Source: SZUA-442 sp963792405 (GTDB lineage: Bacteria > Actinomycetota > Acidimicrobiia > Spongiisociales > UBA5794). Taken from it: 64,000 bases of DNA. Within the stretch, counting starts at the first letter, position 1; the number at the start of each line of letters is the position of its first letter. The translations under genes and the position numbers were made by a program. Positions 1-10,100 of the stretch are shown piece by piece. The stretch is from assembly GCA_963792405.1 (NCBI GenBank), contig CAWBVU010000006.1, positions 1,550,001 through 1,614,000 of the forward strand, read 5' to 3'. The notes beneath the pieces were generated by a model, which did not search any database, was not told where the DNA came from, and worked only from the letters and a program-made list of their open reading frames with translations.

Positions 1-202
1 GGATGTAGGCGGTGACCTCGACGCCGGACGAGAGGCGCACGCGGGCGACCTTCCGCAGCGCCGAGTTCGGCTTCTTCGGGGTCACGGTGTACACGCGCGT
101 GCACACCCCGCGGCGCTGTGGGGACCCTGCGAGGCCCACGGTCCGCTGCTTCTTCGGCTTCGGCTTCCGGCCCTGGCGGACCAGCTGCTGTACGGTTGGC
201 AC
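1..202 (-). CDS. rpsL: 30S ribosomal protein S12, 5' part (runs off the window)
   Basis: The first 67 codons of S12 are visible, starting at a GTG (200-202) and leaving the window at base 1. The N-terminus MPTVQQLVRQG, the QRRGVCTRVYT segment and TPKKPNSALRKVARVRL are classic S12 signatures. The last of these carries the lysine where streptomycin-resistance changes occur. S12 sits at the decoding centre of the 30S subunit. In most bacteria rpsL opens the str operon (rpsL-rpsG-fusA-tuf), which would continue to the left outside the window. A purine-rich stretch precedes the GTG. The gene is incomplete only because the window ends. Confidence 0.95.
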   Translation of the reverse strand, partial: MPTVQQLVRQGRKPKPKKQRTVGLAGSPQRRGVCTRVYTVTPKKPNSALRKVARVRLSSGVEVTAYI

Positions 203-402
203 AGTTGCTCTGTCTCTCTCTTCGGCGCACCCCGACCCGACACCCGGGTATCGGAGTTCCTGACGAACGAAAATCGGCCTCGCTGCGGATCTCACAGCAG
301 GACCGATCCCTTGTGTGAACGGCTTCCGGCACAACAGCGAGTCGAACGGTGTTCGCCACGCCTCCGGGTACCGGCGCGTTCGGCTGGGAAAAACCAGACG
401 GG

Positions 403-432
403 AGTATATCCCACGCGTTTCCTAACGCGCAA
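403..432 (-). promoter_or_regulatory. Promoter of the rpsL (str) operon
   Basis: Read on the minus strand, TTGCGC (427-432) and TATACT (403-408) are separated by 18 bases, a good sigma-70-type match. It points toward rpsL and would give a leader of about 195 nt. The rest of 203-529 holds this leader and promoter and no convincing gene. Confidence 0.6.
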
Positions 433-529
433 GACGGGACGACCAACGGCCGTCCACTGCCCGGCACGGGCACGCTAGCAGCCCCCTGATCCGCTGTCGA
501 CGATCGGTGCCGGGACGTGCGCGGCCGTC

Positions 530-943
530 TCAGGGCACGGCGTAGGCGCCCTGGGCGACAGCGACGAGACGGTCCCGTGCACCGTCGACCCACACCTCGA
601 CGTTTCCCACGATGCGGCGACGGCCGACGGATACGATCGTGGCCGTCGCGAGGAGGTCGCCATCCCTCGCCGGGCGAAGGAACCGAAGGGACATCTCGGA
701 CGTGACGGCCATCGCCTCGATCCCGATCACGGTGAAGGACGCGAACCACAGCGCGGAGTCCGAGATGGTGAAGATGGTCGGGCCCGAGATGTACCTGCCC
801 GGCCGGAGCACGGCCTCATCGAAGGTCCACCTCGCCGTCGCGGTCCCATCATCGAGGGCCTCACACCGCACACCGGACTCCGCGGCCGATGGATACGCAT
901 CAGCGAGAAAGGCATTGACGTCTGCGACCGAGATCGTGCCCAT
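530..943 (-). CDS. PaaI-family hotdog thioesterase
   Basis: A 137-residue single-domain protein with the pattern of PaaI-type acyl-CoA thioesterases. A short N-terminal helix is followed by the LRPGRYISGPTIFTISDSALW segment (about residues 46-66), with Asp62 in the central hotdog helix, then beta strands ending in VAVAQGAYAVP. The usual HGG is SGP here, so the exact catalytic arrangement is uncertain. The family hydrolyses acyl-CoA thioesters; the substrate cannot be told from sequence. I chose the ATG at 943 over the adjacent GTG at 946 because a TAGGCT box ends 7 nt upstream of it, which suggests a leaderless transcript. Confidence 0.75.
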   Translation of the reverse strand: MGTISVADVNAFLADAYPSAAESGVRCEALDDGTATARWTFDEAVLRPGRYISGPTIFTISDSALWFASFTVIGIEAMAVTSEMSLRFLRPARDGDLLATATIVSVGRRRIVGNVEVWVDGARDRLVAVAQGAYAVP

Positions 944-950
944 CACGGTG

Positions 951-956
951 AGCCTA
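951..956 (-). promoter_or_regulatory. -10 box of the thioesterase gene (leaderless type)
   Basis: TAGGCT on the minus strand, 7 nt before the ATG at 943. No clear -35 is visible. Confidence 0.45.
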
Positions 957-984
957 TCGACCCACCGAGGCCCGATGCCAGCGG

Positions 985-1776
985 CTAGATCGGGAACTCC
1001 GGAGGCTCCTGGGGACGGGTCCGGGGTTGCATACCCGGATCCTCGTACTTCGGTGTCGGATCCGCTGGCGGCGCGGGGCGTATCTCATCGGGTCGCACGG
1101 GTCGATCGCCTCCCTCAGGGGCACGGGCCGCCGCCCTCTTCGCCACCGCCGTGTCGCGGTACTCCCTGAGGCCGGAGAACGCGAACACCACCAGGAGCAC
1201 GGCACCGATCGTGAATCCCCTCGCCCATGCGAGCGGGACGATGATCGCCACGGCGGTCCATGTCACGATCTGGCTGATGAGAGGGGCCCTCTCCTCGTTC
1301 ACCATCGCGGCGAGGCTCTGGAGCATGTGTCCGCCGTCGAGGGGCACCACGGGGATCCAGTTCAGAGCGCCCCACACGAGGGCCGTCCACACGAACGAGT
1401 CGATGAAGACCGCGAGGGGGTGCGACACACCGGCGAAGACGCCGCTGTCAGCCAGGTACCAGACCACTCCCCCGACCGCCAGGCCCGTCCCCGAGCCCGC
1501 CGCAGAGACGAGGAACGACTGCCAGTTCGTCATCTTCGTCCGGTGGCTGTACGACGTGAGACCCCCGAGGGCGTAGAGCGTCACCGAGATGTTCTGGGCG
1601 TGGAAGGCCCGTGCAGTGAGGGCGTGGCCCATCTCGTGGAGCAGGATCGACACGAACGCCGCAGCGGTCCACCACGCGATGTCCCAGCCCCGGTAGGCCG
1701 TGGCACCGATGAGTGCCACGAAGAGGAAGGTGAGGTGGACACCGACCGGGACGCCCATGAGGCGGAACGAGAGCAT
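985..1776 (-). CDS. Site-2 protease family (M50) intramembrane metallopeptidase
   Basis: A 263-residue membrane protein. The zinc motif HEMGH lies at residues 47-51 inside a hydrophobic helix, and the second metal-ligand motif PLDGG (Asp147) lies in a later helix, as in M50 proteases that cut membrane-embedded substrates. The hydrophobic segments at about 11-27, 38-57, 88-108, 122-145 and 176-206 fit a multi-pass protein. The C-terminal 50 residues are polar and proline-rich with no domain I recognise. The start is an ATG preceded by TACCTT 6 nt upstream, so the mRNA is probably leaderless. The substrate is unknown; there is no sigma or anti-sigma partner next to it. Confidence 0.85.
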   Translation of the reverse strand: MLSFRLMGVPVGVHLTFLFVALIGATAYRGWDIAWWTAAAFVSILLHEMGHALTARAFHAQNISVTLYALGGLTSYSHRTKMTNWQSFLVSAAGSGTGLAVGGVVWYLADSGVFAGVSHPLAVFIDSFVWTALVWGALNWIPVVPLDGGHMLQSLAAMVNEERAPLISQIVTWTAVAIIVPLAWARGFTIGAVLLVVFAFSGLREYRDTAVAKRAAARAPEGGDRPVRPDEIRPAPPADPTPKYEDPGMQPRTRPQEPPEFPI

Positions 1777-1782
1777 GGGAAG

Positions 1783-1788
1783 AAGGTA
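1783..1788 (-). promoter_or_regulatory. -10 box of the M50 protease gene (leaderless type)
   Basis: TACCTT on the minus strand, separated by 6 nt from the ATG at 1776. Confidence 0.45.
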
Positions 1789-1841
1789 GCGGTGCGGGTC
1801 CGTTGCGGGCCCGTACCGCTACCCACCGTGGAGCGGATCCC

Positions 1842-2855
1842 TCAGCGTGCGTGGGCCGATGTGTACGTGGTGAGCATCTTCATGTAGTTCGCCCGCACGA
1901 ACGCGTCGGGATTCGGCGCCGTCCCGATGCTCATCGACCCACGCATCTGCGCGACCGACTCATATCCGTGGTCATCGAGCCACACCTGCATGTCGGCGAG
2001 CATCGACGTCACGTGCGCCGGGCCCTCCTGGAGCAGGACGGAGGCCATCATCGTCACGTCGGCACCGACGAGGATCGCCTTCAGGGCATCCTCGGCGGTG
2101 TGCACGCCGGAAGTGATGGCGAAGTCGGTCTTGACCCGACCGTACAGGACCCCGATCCACCGAAGGGGCAGGAGCAGGGCCGTACGAGGTGACAGATTGA
2201 CCTTCGGCACCACCTCGAGGGTGTCGAGGTCGATGTCGGGCTGGAAGAACCGGTTGAACAGCACGAGACCGTCCGCACCGGCATCCACGAGCTCGCGCGC
2301 CATGTGCGGCAGCGACGAGAAGTACGGCCCGATCTTCACCGACAACGGGATCGACACCTCCGACCGCACGGCTTGCACGAGATCGAGATACCGCTCCTCG
2401 ACGTCGCGCCCGGTCGCATACGGGTCCGTCGGGATCAGGTACACGTTCAGTTCGAGGGCGTCGGCGCCGGCCTCCTGGAGCCGGTGGGCGTAGCGCGTCC
2501 AGCCTCCCCTCGTCGTGCCGTTCAACGAGGCGATCACGGGCACGGACAGGGCTTCCTTGGCCTCGGTGATGTGGCGCAGGTAGGCCTCCGTCCGTGTGGC
2601 GTAGTCCTCGAACTCGGGGAAGTACCCCGAGAGGGACTCCGCGAACGAGTCGGCACCGAACTCGTAGAGGCGCTGCATCTCGAGCGCCTCGTGCTCGATC
2701 TGCTCCTCGTAGAGCGACGGCAGCACGACGGCCGCGATACCGGCCTCCTCGAGTGCGAGGAGCGACTCGACCGACTGGGTCATGGGAGAGGCGGATGCGA
2801 CGAGCGGATTCGCCAAATCGATACCGAGATACGTGGTGCGCAGGTCGGCGGCCAT
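1842..2855 (-). CDS. Dihydroorotate dehydrogenase-like protein, linked to PFOR
   Basis: A 337-residue FMN TIM-barrel protein of the dihydroorotate dehydrogenase-like group. Visible signatures are LGIDLANPLVASASP at the N-terminus, VIASLNG and GADALELNVY in the middle, and VKIGPYFSS plus AITSGVH toward the C-terminus. Members of this group commonly sit beside pyruvate:ferredoxin oxidoreductase genes, and this one directly follows nifJ. Its ATG (2853-2855) shares one base with the nifJ TGA (2855-2857), so the two are translationally coupled. A GTG one codon earlier (2858) is also possible. It need not act in pyrimidine synthesis; the electron donor or acceptor is unknown, though ferredoxin is plausible from context. 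Confidence 0.8.
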   Translation of the reverse strand: MAADLRTTYLGIDLANPLVASASPMTQSVESLLALEEAGIAAVVLPSLYEEQIEHEALEMQRLYEFGADSFAESLSGYFPEFEDYATRTEAYLRHITEAKEALSVPVIASLNGTTRGGWTRYAHRLQEAGADALELNVYLIPTDPYATGRDVEERYLDLVQAVRSEVSIPLSVKIGPYFSSLPHMARELVDAGADGLVLFNRFFQPDIDLDTLEVVPKVNLSPRTALLLPLRWIGVLYGRVKTDFAITSGVHTAEDALKAILVGADVTMMASVLLQEGPAHVTSMLADMQVWLDDHGYESVAQMRGSMSIGTAPNPDAFVRANYMKMLTTYTSAHAR

Positions 2856-5800
2856 CACTCCTCCTCGTCCTCATCGATGTGGATTCGATCGATCCCCGTG
2901 AAGTCCTCGTAGAGGCTCCATCGATCGTCGATGTCGTCCTGTGCCTGGGCCATGAGGGCCGCATGACCTTCAGGGTTCACCTTGGAGAGCACGGCGTATC
3001 TCGCTTCCTTGAGGGCGACCTCCTTGAACAGCTTCGTCGGTGGCCTCGAATCGAGGCGGAAGGGGTGGTTCCCCTCACCTCCGATCCGTGGGTCGTATCG
3101 GTACAGCGGCCAGTACCCCGTGTCGACGAGATCCTTCTGGTGTCCCATCGACGTGGCCATGTCGATGCCGTGGGCGATGCACGTCGAGTAGGCGATCACG
3201 ATCGACGGCCCCGGGTACGACTCGGCCTCGGCGATCGCCTTGACCGTCTGCATGTTGTTGGCACCGAGGGCGACCTGGGCGACGTAGACGCTGCCGTACG
3301 ACATCGCGATCTGGCCGAGGTCCTTCTTGCCCGTCGGCTTGCCCCCCGCTGCGAACTTCGCGACGGCGCCTCGCGGCGTCGCCTTGGAGGCCTGGCCGCC
3401 CGTGTTCGAGTACACCTCGGTGTCCATCACCAGGATGTTGATGTCGAGACCGGACGCAAGGGCATGGTCCACGCCGCCGAATCCGATGTCGTAGGCCCAG
3501 CCGTCGCCGCCCATGATCCACACGCTCTTCTTGACGAGCGACCCCGACACGACCTTGAGGCGATTCGCCTCCTCCGTGTCGAGGGTGGTGAGCACATCGT
3601 CGAGCAGCGCGATGCGGCGCCGCTGCTGCTCGATGCCCTCCTCGGTCGACTGGTCGGCCTCCAGGATCGACGCGGCGAGCTCGGTGCCGACGTCGGATGC
3701 CAACATCGCGAGGAGGCGCTCGGCCTCCGCGATCTCGACATCGAGGGCGACCCTCATACCGAGCCCGAACTCGGCGTTGTCCTCGAACAGTGAGTTCGCC
3801 CACGCGGGTCCACGGCCATCGGCGTTCGTCGTCCACGGGGTCGTCGGGAGGTTGCCCCCGTAGATCGACGAGCATCCCGTCGCGTTGGCGACCAGCAGCC
3901 GATCCCCGAAGAGCTGGCTGACCAGCTTGACATAGGGCGTCTCGCCACACCCCGAGCATGCGCCCGAGAACTCGAAGAGGGGCTCGAGGATCTGGGATCC
4001 CTTCACCGTGTCGGCGCGCATCTTGTCGCGGGGCGGCTCAGGGATCGACAGGAAGAAGTCCCAGTTCGCCCGCTCGGCCTCGAGGTGGTCCACCTTCGGC
4101 TCCATGTTGATGGCCTTGTGCTTGACCTCGGTCTTGGACTTGGCGGGGCAGACGTCCACGCACACCGAGCAGCCCGTGCAATCGTCCGGGGCGACCTGGA
4201 TCGTCATGAGCATGTCCGGCATGTCCTTGCTGCGGAACTGGCGCGACTTGAAGCCTGCGGGCGCGCCAGTGAGAGCGCCCTCCTCGAACACCTTGAGCCG
4301 GATGGCGGCATGCGGACAGACCATCGAGCACTTCGCGCACTCGATGCAGATCTCCGGGTCGAAGATCGGGATGTCGACAGCGATCGAGCGCTTCTCATAC
4401 CTGGTCGTCCCGGTGGGGAAGGTGCCATCGACGGGCATCGCCGACACCGGCAGCAGATCTCCCTGTCCTCGAGCATCATCGCGGTGACCCGTTGGACGAA
4501 GTCGGGGGCGTCTTCGGGGATGGTCCGGCGTAGGTGGGTGGTCGACGTCGCCTCGGCAGGGACGTCGATCTTCTTGAGTCCCGCGAGGGCACCGTCGACG
4601 GCGGCGTTGTTGCGTTCGACCACGACGTCGCCGAACTTCGAGTACGACGACTCGATCGCTCGCTTGATCGCCGCGACGGCCTCGTCGTACGGGAGCAGAT
4701 CGCTCACGGCGAAGAAGCACGTCTGGAGGACCGTGTTGATCCTCTGGCCGAGCCCCGCCTCCCGAGCGACGGCGCTGGCGTCCACCGAGTACACGGACAG
4801 GTCCTTGGCGATGATCTCGCGCTGGACCTCCACGGGGAGGTGGTCCCACACCTCGTCCGGCCCGTATGGGCTGTTGAGGAGGAAGGTGGCTCCCCTGGCG
4901 GCCTTGCCGAGCACATCGACCCTCTCGAGGAACTCGAACTGATGGCAGGCGACGAAATTCGCGTTCGAGATCAGGTACGGCTCATCGATCGGCTCGGTAT
5001 CGAACCGGAGGTGTGAGGTCGTCATGGACCCCGACTTGCGGGAGTCATAGACGAAGTAGCCCTGCGCGTACATGTCCGTGTCGTCACCGATGATCTTGAC
5101 GGTGTTCTTGTTCGCACCGACCGTGCCGTCGGCGCCGAGGCCGTAGAACAGCGCCCTCACCTTGGCATGGTGGCCGATGTCGAAGGTGTCGTCGTAGTCG
5201 AGGGAGAGGTGGGTCACGTCGTCGACGATCCCGACCGTGAATCGACGCTTCGGATCCTGCTTCGCCGCCTCGGAGAAGACGCCCGCGACCATCGCAGGGG
5301 TGAACTCCTTCGACGACAACCCGTACCGCCCCCCGATGACCCTTGGGAGCTCGGTCCATGAGGTCCTTCCCGCCTGGGTCTCCTCCACGACGCAGGTCAG
5401 CACGTCCTGGAGCAGCGGCTCGCCGACGGCCCCGGGCTCCTTCGTCCTGTCCAACACGGCGATCGTGCGCACCGTCGACGGGAGGGCGGCGACGAGGGCC
5501 GCCGGGGAGAAGGGACGGAAGAGGCGGACCTTCACCAGCCCGACCTTGCCGCCGGACTCGTTGATGGCCCTGACGGCCGATTCGGCGGCGGAGGACCCGG
5601 AGCCCATCATCACGATCACTTCGGTCGCGTCCGGCGCACCGACGTAGTCGAACAGCCCGTACCGCCGGCCGACCCTGTCGGCGAAGCGATCCATCACGCC
5701 CTGGACGATGTCGGGGACGGCGTCGTAGTAGGGGTTGCACGCCTCGCGGGCCTGGAAGAAGACGTCCGGATTCTGTGCCGTTCCGCGCAGGACAGGACGG

Positions 5801-6450
5801 TCCGGGTCGAGGCGCCGCCCACGATGGGCGAGGACGGTCTCGATCGGGATCATGGACCTGATGTCGTCGTCGGACAGCAGCTCGATCATGTTGACCTCGT
5901 GCGAGGTCCGGAACCCGTCGAAGAAGTGCACGAACGGGATGCGGCTCTCGAGGGTCGCGGCCTGGGCGATGAGCGCGAGGTCGTGGGCCTCCTGGACGGA
6001 GTTCGACGCCAGCATGGACCACCCTGTGGCCCGAGTGGCCATGACGTCGCTGTGGTCGCCGAAGATCGACAGCGCATGGGTCGCGAGCGTGCGAGCCGCC
6101 ACGTGGAACACCGCGGGCAGGAGCTCACCGGCGATCTTGTACATGTTGGGGATCATGAGGAGGAGGCCCTGTGACGCGGTGAAGGTCGATGTCAGCGCAC
6201 CCGCCTGCAACGAGCCGTGGACGGTTCCCGCTGCTCCCGCCTCCGACTGCATCTCCATGACCGTGGGGACGTTCCCCCAGACATTCGGCTTGCGCTGGTT
6301 CGACCAGGTGTCCGACAGCTCACCCATCGGGGAACTCGGCGTGATCGGGTAGATCGCGAGCACCTCGTTCGTGCGGTAGGCGACCGATGCGGCAGCCTCG
6401 TTTCCGTCCAGGGTCTTCATGGTGCGAGTCGGCGCCTTGGTGATCGTCAT
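2855..6450 (-). pseudogene. nifJ: Pyruvate:ferredoxin (flavodoxin) oxidoreductase, one-base frameshift
   Basis: Two overlapping frames together encode about 1,200 residues, the usual length of single-chain PFOR, which converts pyruvate and CoA to acetyl-CoA, CO2 and reduced ferredoxin. The upstream frame (6450 to about 4464) starts MTITKAPTRTMKTLDGNEAAA and carries the YPITPSSPMGE pyruvate/TPP segment. The downstream frame (to 2855) has two 4Fe-4S motifs (CIECAKCSMVCP and CTGCSVCVDVCP), the third-cluster CSGCGETPY, and the TPP-binding GDGWAYDIGFGG. The frames join at a GGG run (CCC on the plus strand, 4461-4463), where one extra G restores reading into GDLLPVSAMPVDG. No other damage is seen, so a sequencing or assembly error is as likely as true inactivation. 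A strong GGAAGG ribosome site precedes the ATG. Confidence 0.85.
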
Positions 6451-6461
6451 CGTGGCCTTCC

Positions 6462-6510
6462 TTCGAAAGATGCTTATATCTTAACTAAGGAACTCATACT
6501 CGCGAACTTT
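6462..6510 (-). promoter_or_regulatory. AT-rich control region upstream of nifJ
   Basis: An AT-rich island in GC-rich surroundings, just upstream of nifJ. It holds TAAGAT/TATAAG -10-like hexamers and the short palindrome CTTA-AC-TAAG (6480-6489). It could be a promoter with an operator for a redox or carbon regulator; the regulator is not identifiable. Confidence 0.35.
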
Positions 6511-6571
6511 GCACCCGCCGTCGGGCTCGACGACGTCCATCCGCAGTCCCGTGCACCTCCGAACCCATAGC

Positions 6572-7051
6572 ATGACACACCACCGGCCCTCCGAGTCCGT
6601 CTGGTCCTATCCGCGACCCCCGATCGTCGTGCCGGACGATCGCCTTGTGGAGGTCGAGTTCGCGGGAGTCGTCATCGCGAGGACGTCGAGGGCGCTGCGG
6701 GTGCTCGAGACCTCGCACCCACCGACGTTCTACATCCCCGCCGCGGATGTCGCGATGGAGTCGCTCGTTCCCTCGGCGTCGCGCAGCTTCTGCGAGTTCA
6801 AGGGCATCGCCGCGTACTGGGACCTGAAAGTGGATCACGCCACATCGTCGGACGCCGCGTGGTCGTATCCGGACCCGTCGACCGACTTCGCGGCACTCAT
6901 CGATGCCATCGCGTTCTACCCGGGCAGGGTCGATCGCTGCACGGTGGGCGGCGAGGAGGTCCTTCCCCAGGCAGGGGGGTTCTACGGGGGTTGGATCACC
7001 TCCGAGATCGAGGGTCCCTTCAAGGGAGGGCACGGCACGTCGTCGTGGTGA
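6572..7051 (+). CDS. DUF427 domain protein
   Basis: A 159-residue protein that is a full DUF427 domain. It has VWSYPRPP at the start, VEFAGVVIARTSRALRVLETSHPPTFYIP in the middle, then FCEFKGIAAYW, AAWSYPDP, IAFYPGRVD and the ending GGFYGGWITSEIEGPFKGG. The family forms a small beta-barrel and is common in actinobacteria; its biochemical role is not established. I chose the internal ATG at 6572 over an earlier in-frame start at 6509, because family homology begins there. It faces rpoC tail to tail, with a hairpin between them. Confidence 0.8.
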   Translation: MTHHRPSESVWSYPRPPIVVPDDRLVEVEFAGVVIARTSRALRVLETSHPPTFYIPAADVAMESLVPSASRSFCEFKGIAAYWDLKVDHATSSDAAWSYPDPSTDFAALIDAIAFYPGRVDRCTVGGEEVLPQAGGFYGGWITSEIEGPFKGGHGTSSW

Positions 7052-7105
7052 CGGGGTCCCACCCTCGACCCTCGGCGGCCACACGGTGGGCGGGCCCGGC
7101 GCGCC

Positions 7106-7129
7106 GAGGGGGCCCCGAAGGGCCCCCTC
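7106..7129. terminator. Bidirectional hairpin between DUF427 gene and rpoC
   Basis: A perfect 10-bp stem (7106-7115 with 7120-7129) around the loop CGAA. There is no T tract. It lies between two converging genes and can serve both. Confidence 0.6.
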
Positions 7130-7152
7130 GCGTCGTCATCTCGTCAGGTCGC

Positions 7153-10100
7153 TCAACCGTCCGAGTCGTCGTCGGCTCCGATGTCGACCGTGACGTCGAC
7201 GTTCACGGCGCCGAGTGAGGCGAGCCACTCCGCAGGGTCCTGCGGGAGGGCATCATCGGCCGACTCCACGTCGATGTCGCCGAAGAGGGCCGCAGCCGTC
7301 GGCACGGACGCCCCGGGGAGCATCGGCTCGATGCTCTGGTAGGTGTCCGATCCCGTCCCTGCAGGGATGAGCTTGCCGATGATCACATTCTCCTTCAGGC
7401 CACGCATGTAGTCCGACTTGGAGTTGAGCGATGCCTCGGTGAGGACCCGCGTCGTCTCCTGGAAGGACGCAGCCGATAGCCACGAGTCGGTCGCGAGCGA
7501 CGCCTTGGTGATCCCCATCAGCTCGGGGCGACCTTCGGCGGGCTGCTTGCCGTCCTCGACCAGCTGGCGGTTGGTGTCCCTGAACTCCTGGGTGTCGACG
7601 AGCTCCGCGGGCAGCCACGGACCGTCACCGGGGCTGACGATGCGCACCCTGCGCAGCATCTGGCGGACGATCAGCTCGATGTGCTTGTCGTGGATGTCGA
7701 CACCCTGGCTGCGATACACCTCCTGAACCTGGTCCACGAGATACCGCTGGCATGCGCGCACGCCCTGGATGTTGAGGACCTCCTTCGGATCCAGCGGACC
7801 CTCGGTGAGCTGCGTTCCCGGCTCGATGATGTCACCCTCGGCGACACGGAGCCGCGCCCTCACCGGTAGCTGGTACTTGGCGGCGTCCTCGTCGCCATCG
7901 ACGATGACCACGTACCGTGCCCCGGTCTCGGGATCCTCGTCCAGCTTCACCGCACCGCCGACCTCTGCGAGGATCGCGACACCCTTCGGCGTGCGTGCCT
8001 CGAAGAGCTCGGTCACGCGTGGCAGACCGTGGGTGATGTCCTCACCGGCGATACCACCCGTGTGGAACGTGCGCATCGTCAGCTGGGTCCCCGGCTCGCC
8101 GATCGACTGGGCGGCCATGATGCCGACTGCCGTGCCCGGCTCGACCATCGACCCCGTCGCGAGGTCGATGCCGTATGACAGCTTCGAGATGCCGTACTTC
8201 GACGTGTCCGTCAGCGGCGAACGCACCCGGATCTCCGTGACGTCTTCGAGCTGCGTGAGGCCCTTGACGGCCTCGCGATCGAGCACGAACCCCGCCTTGA
8301 GCTTGCGCCCGTCCGGCAGCTCGGCCACGGCCCTGCCGATCTTGACGTCCTCTGCGAGCACCCGTCCGAAGACGTGGTTGCGCAGGTGGCGGACGGAGCG
8401 GCCATCGGCCTCACGGACCTTGACCACGAGACCCGGATCCTCGGTCTCCTCGTCGTGGATGATGATCTCCTGGGCGACATCGACCAGACGACGCGTCAGG
8501 TACCCGGAGTCCGCCGTACGCAGCGCCGTGTCGGCGAGTCCCTTGCGGGCGCCATGCGTCGAGATGAAGTACTCGAGCACGGTCAGGCCCTCCCGGAAGT
8601 TCGCCTTGATCGGCTGCGGGATGATGTCACCCTTCGGGTTCGCGACGAGCCCACGCATGCCGGCGATCTGGCGCAACTGCATGATGTTCCCCCTCGCTCC
8701 CGATCGGACCATCATGTCCATGGGATTGAAGGGATCGGACTGCAGCGTGTTCTGCATCGCGTCCTTCACCTTGTCGGTGGCGACGGTCCAGATCTCGATC
8801 AGCTCGGACCTGCGCTCGTCGTCGGTGATGACGCCCTTCTGGTACAGGTTCTCGACCTTCGCAGCCTGCTCCTCGAAGTCGGCGAGGATCTCCTTCTTCT
8901 CCGGAGGGGTCTTGACGTCCTGGAGACCGATCGTCAGCCCTGCCCGCGTCGCGTAGTGGAAGCCGAGTTCCTTGATCGCGTCGAGGGTGTTGGCGACGTC
9001 CGGCTTGTCGTAGGCGTGGATGACCTCCTCGACCAGCGTCCGGATGTCGGACTTGAGGAGCACGGCGTTCACGTACGGGAAGTCGTGGGGGAACGCGCCG
9101 TTGAGGATCGACCTGCCGAGCGTCGTGTCCACCAGCACCGACCCGTCCACCGGCTCGGCGTCGATCAGGTCACCCAGGAGCGGCTTGAGCTGCGCATGCA
9201 TCTCGGGGTCACCCGCGAGGGCGCCCACCCTGACCCTGATCGGGGCATGCAGCGACAGGTCGCCGACCTCGTAGGCCATCATCGCCTCGTCGACCGAGGT
9301 GAACGCACGACCGGCGCCCTTGGCGTCCGGGACGAGCGCCGACAGGTAGTACATGCCGATGATCATGTCCTGGGACGGCGTCACGATCGGGCGACCGTCC
9401 GCAGGCGACAGCACGTTGTTCGCGGACAGCATCAGCGTCCTCGCCTCCGCCTGGGCCTCTGCCGAGAGCGGGAGGTGGACGGCCATCTGGTCGCCATCGA
9501 AGTCGGCGTTGAATGCCTCACAGACGAGCGGATGCAGCTGGATCGCCTTGCCCTCGATGAGCACCGGCTCGAACGCCTGGATGCCGAGGCGGTGCAGCGT
9601 CGGGGCACGGTTGAGGAGGACGGGATGCTCCTGGATCACGTCGGCGAGCACGTCCCACACCTGTGGGCGCCTGCGCTCGACCATACGCTTGGCCGCCTTG
9701 ATGTTCTGCGCGATGTCGAGGTCGACGAGGCGCTTCATCACGAACGGCTTGAACAGCTCGAGGGCCATGATCTTGGGGAGCCCTGCCTGGTGGAGTCGCA
9801 GCTGGGGGCCGACCACGATGACCGAGCGGCCCGAGTAGTCGACGCGCTTGCCGAGCAGGTTCTGACGGAAGCGGCCCTGCTTGCCCTTCAGCATGTCCGA
9901 CAGCGACTTCAGCGGCCGTGAGCCGGGGCCGGTCACCGCGCGGCCGCGGCGGCCGTTGTCGAACAGCGCGTCGACGGCCTCCTGGAGCATGCGCTTCTCG
10001 TTGTTGACGATGATCTCGGGCGCGCCGAGGTCGATGAGCCGCTTGAGTCTGTTGTTGCGGTTGATGACCCTTCGGTACAGATCGTTCATGTCCGACGTCG

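Noticed and set aside
12..318. Plus-strand frames at the left end
   Set aside because: They lie opposite rpsL and its leader and show no domain.
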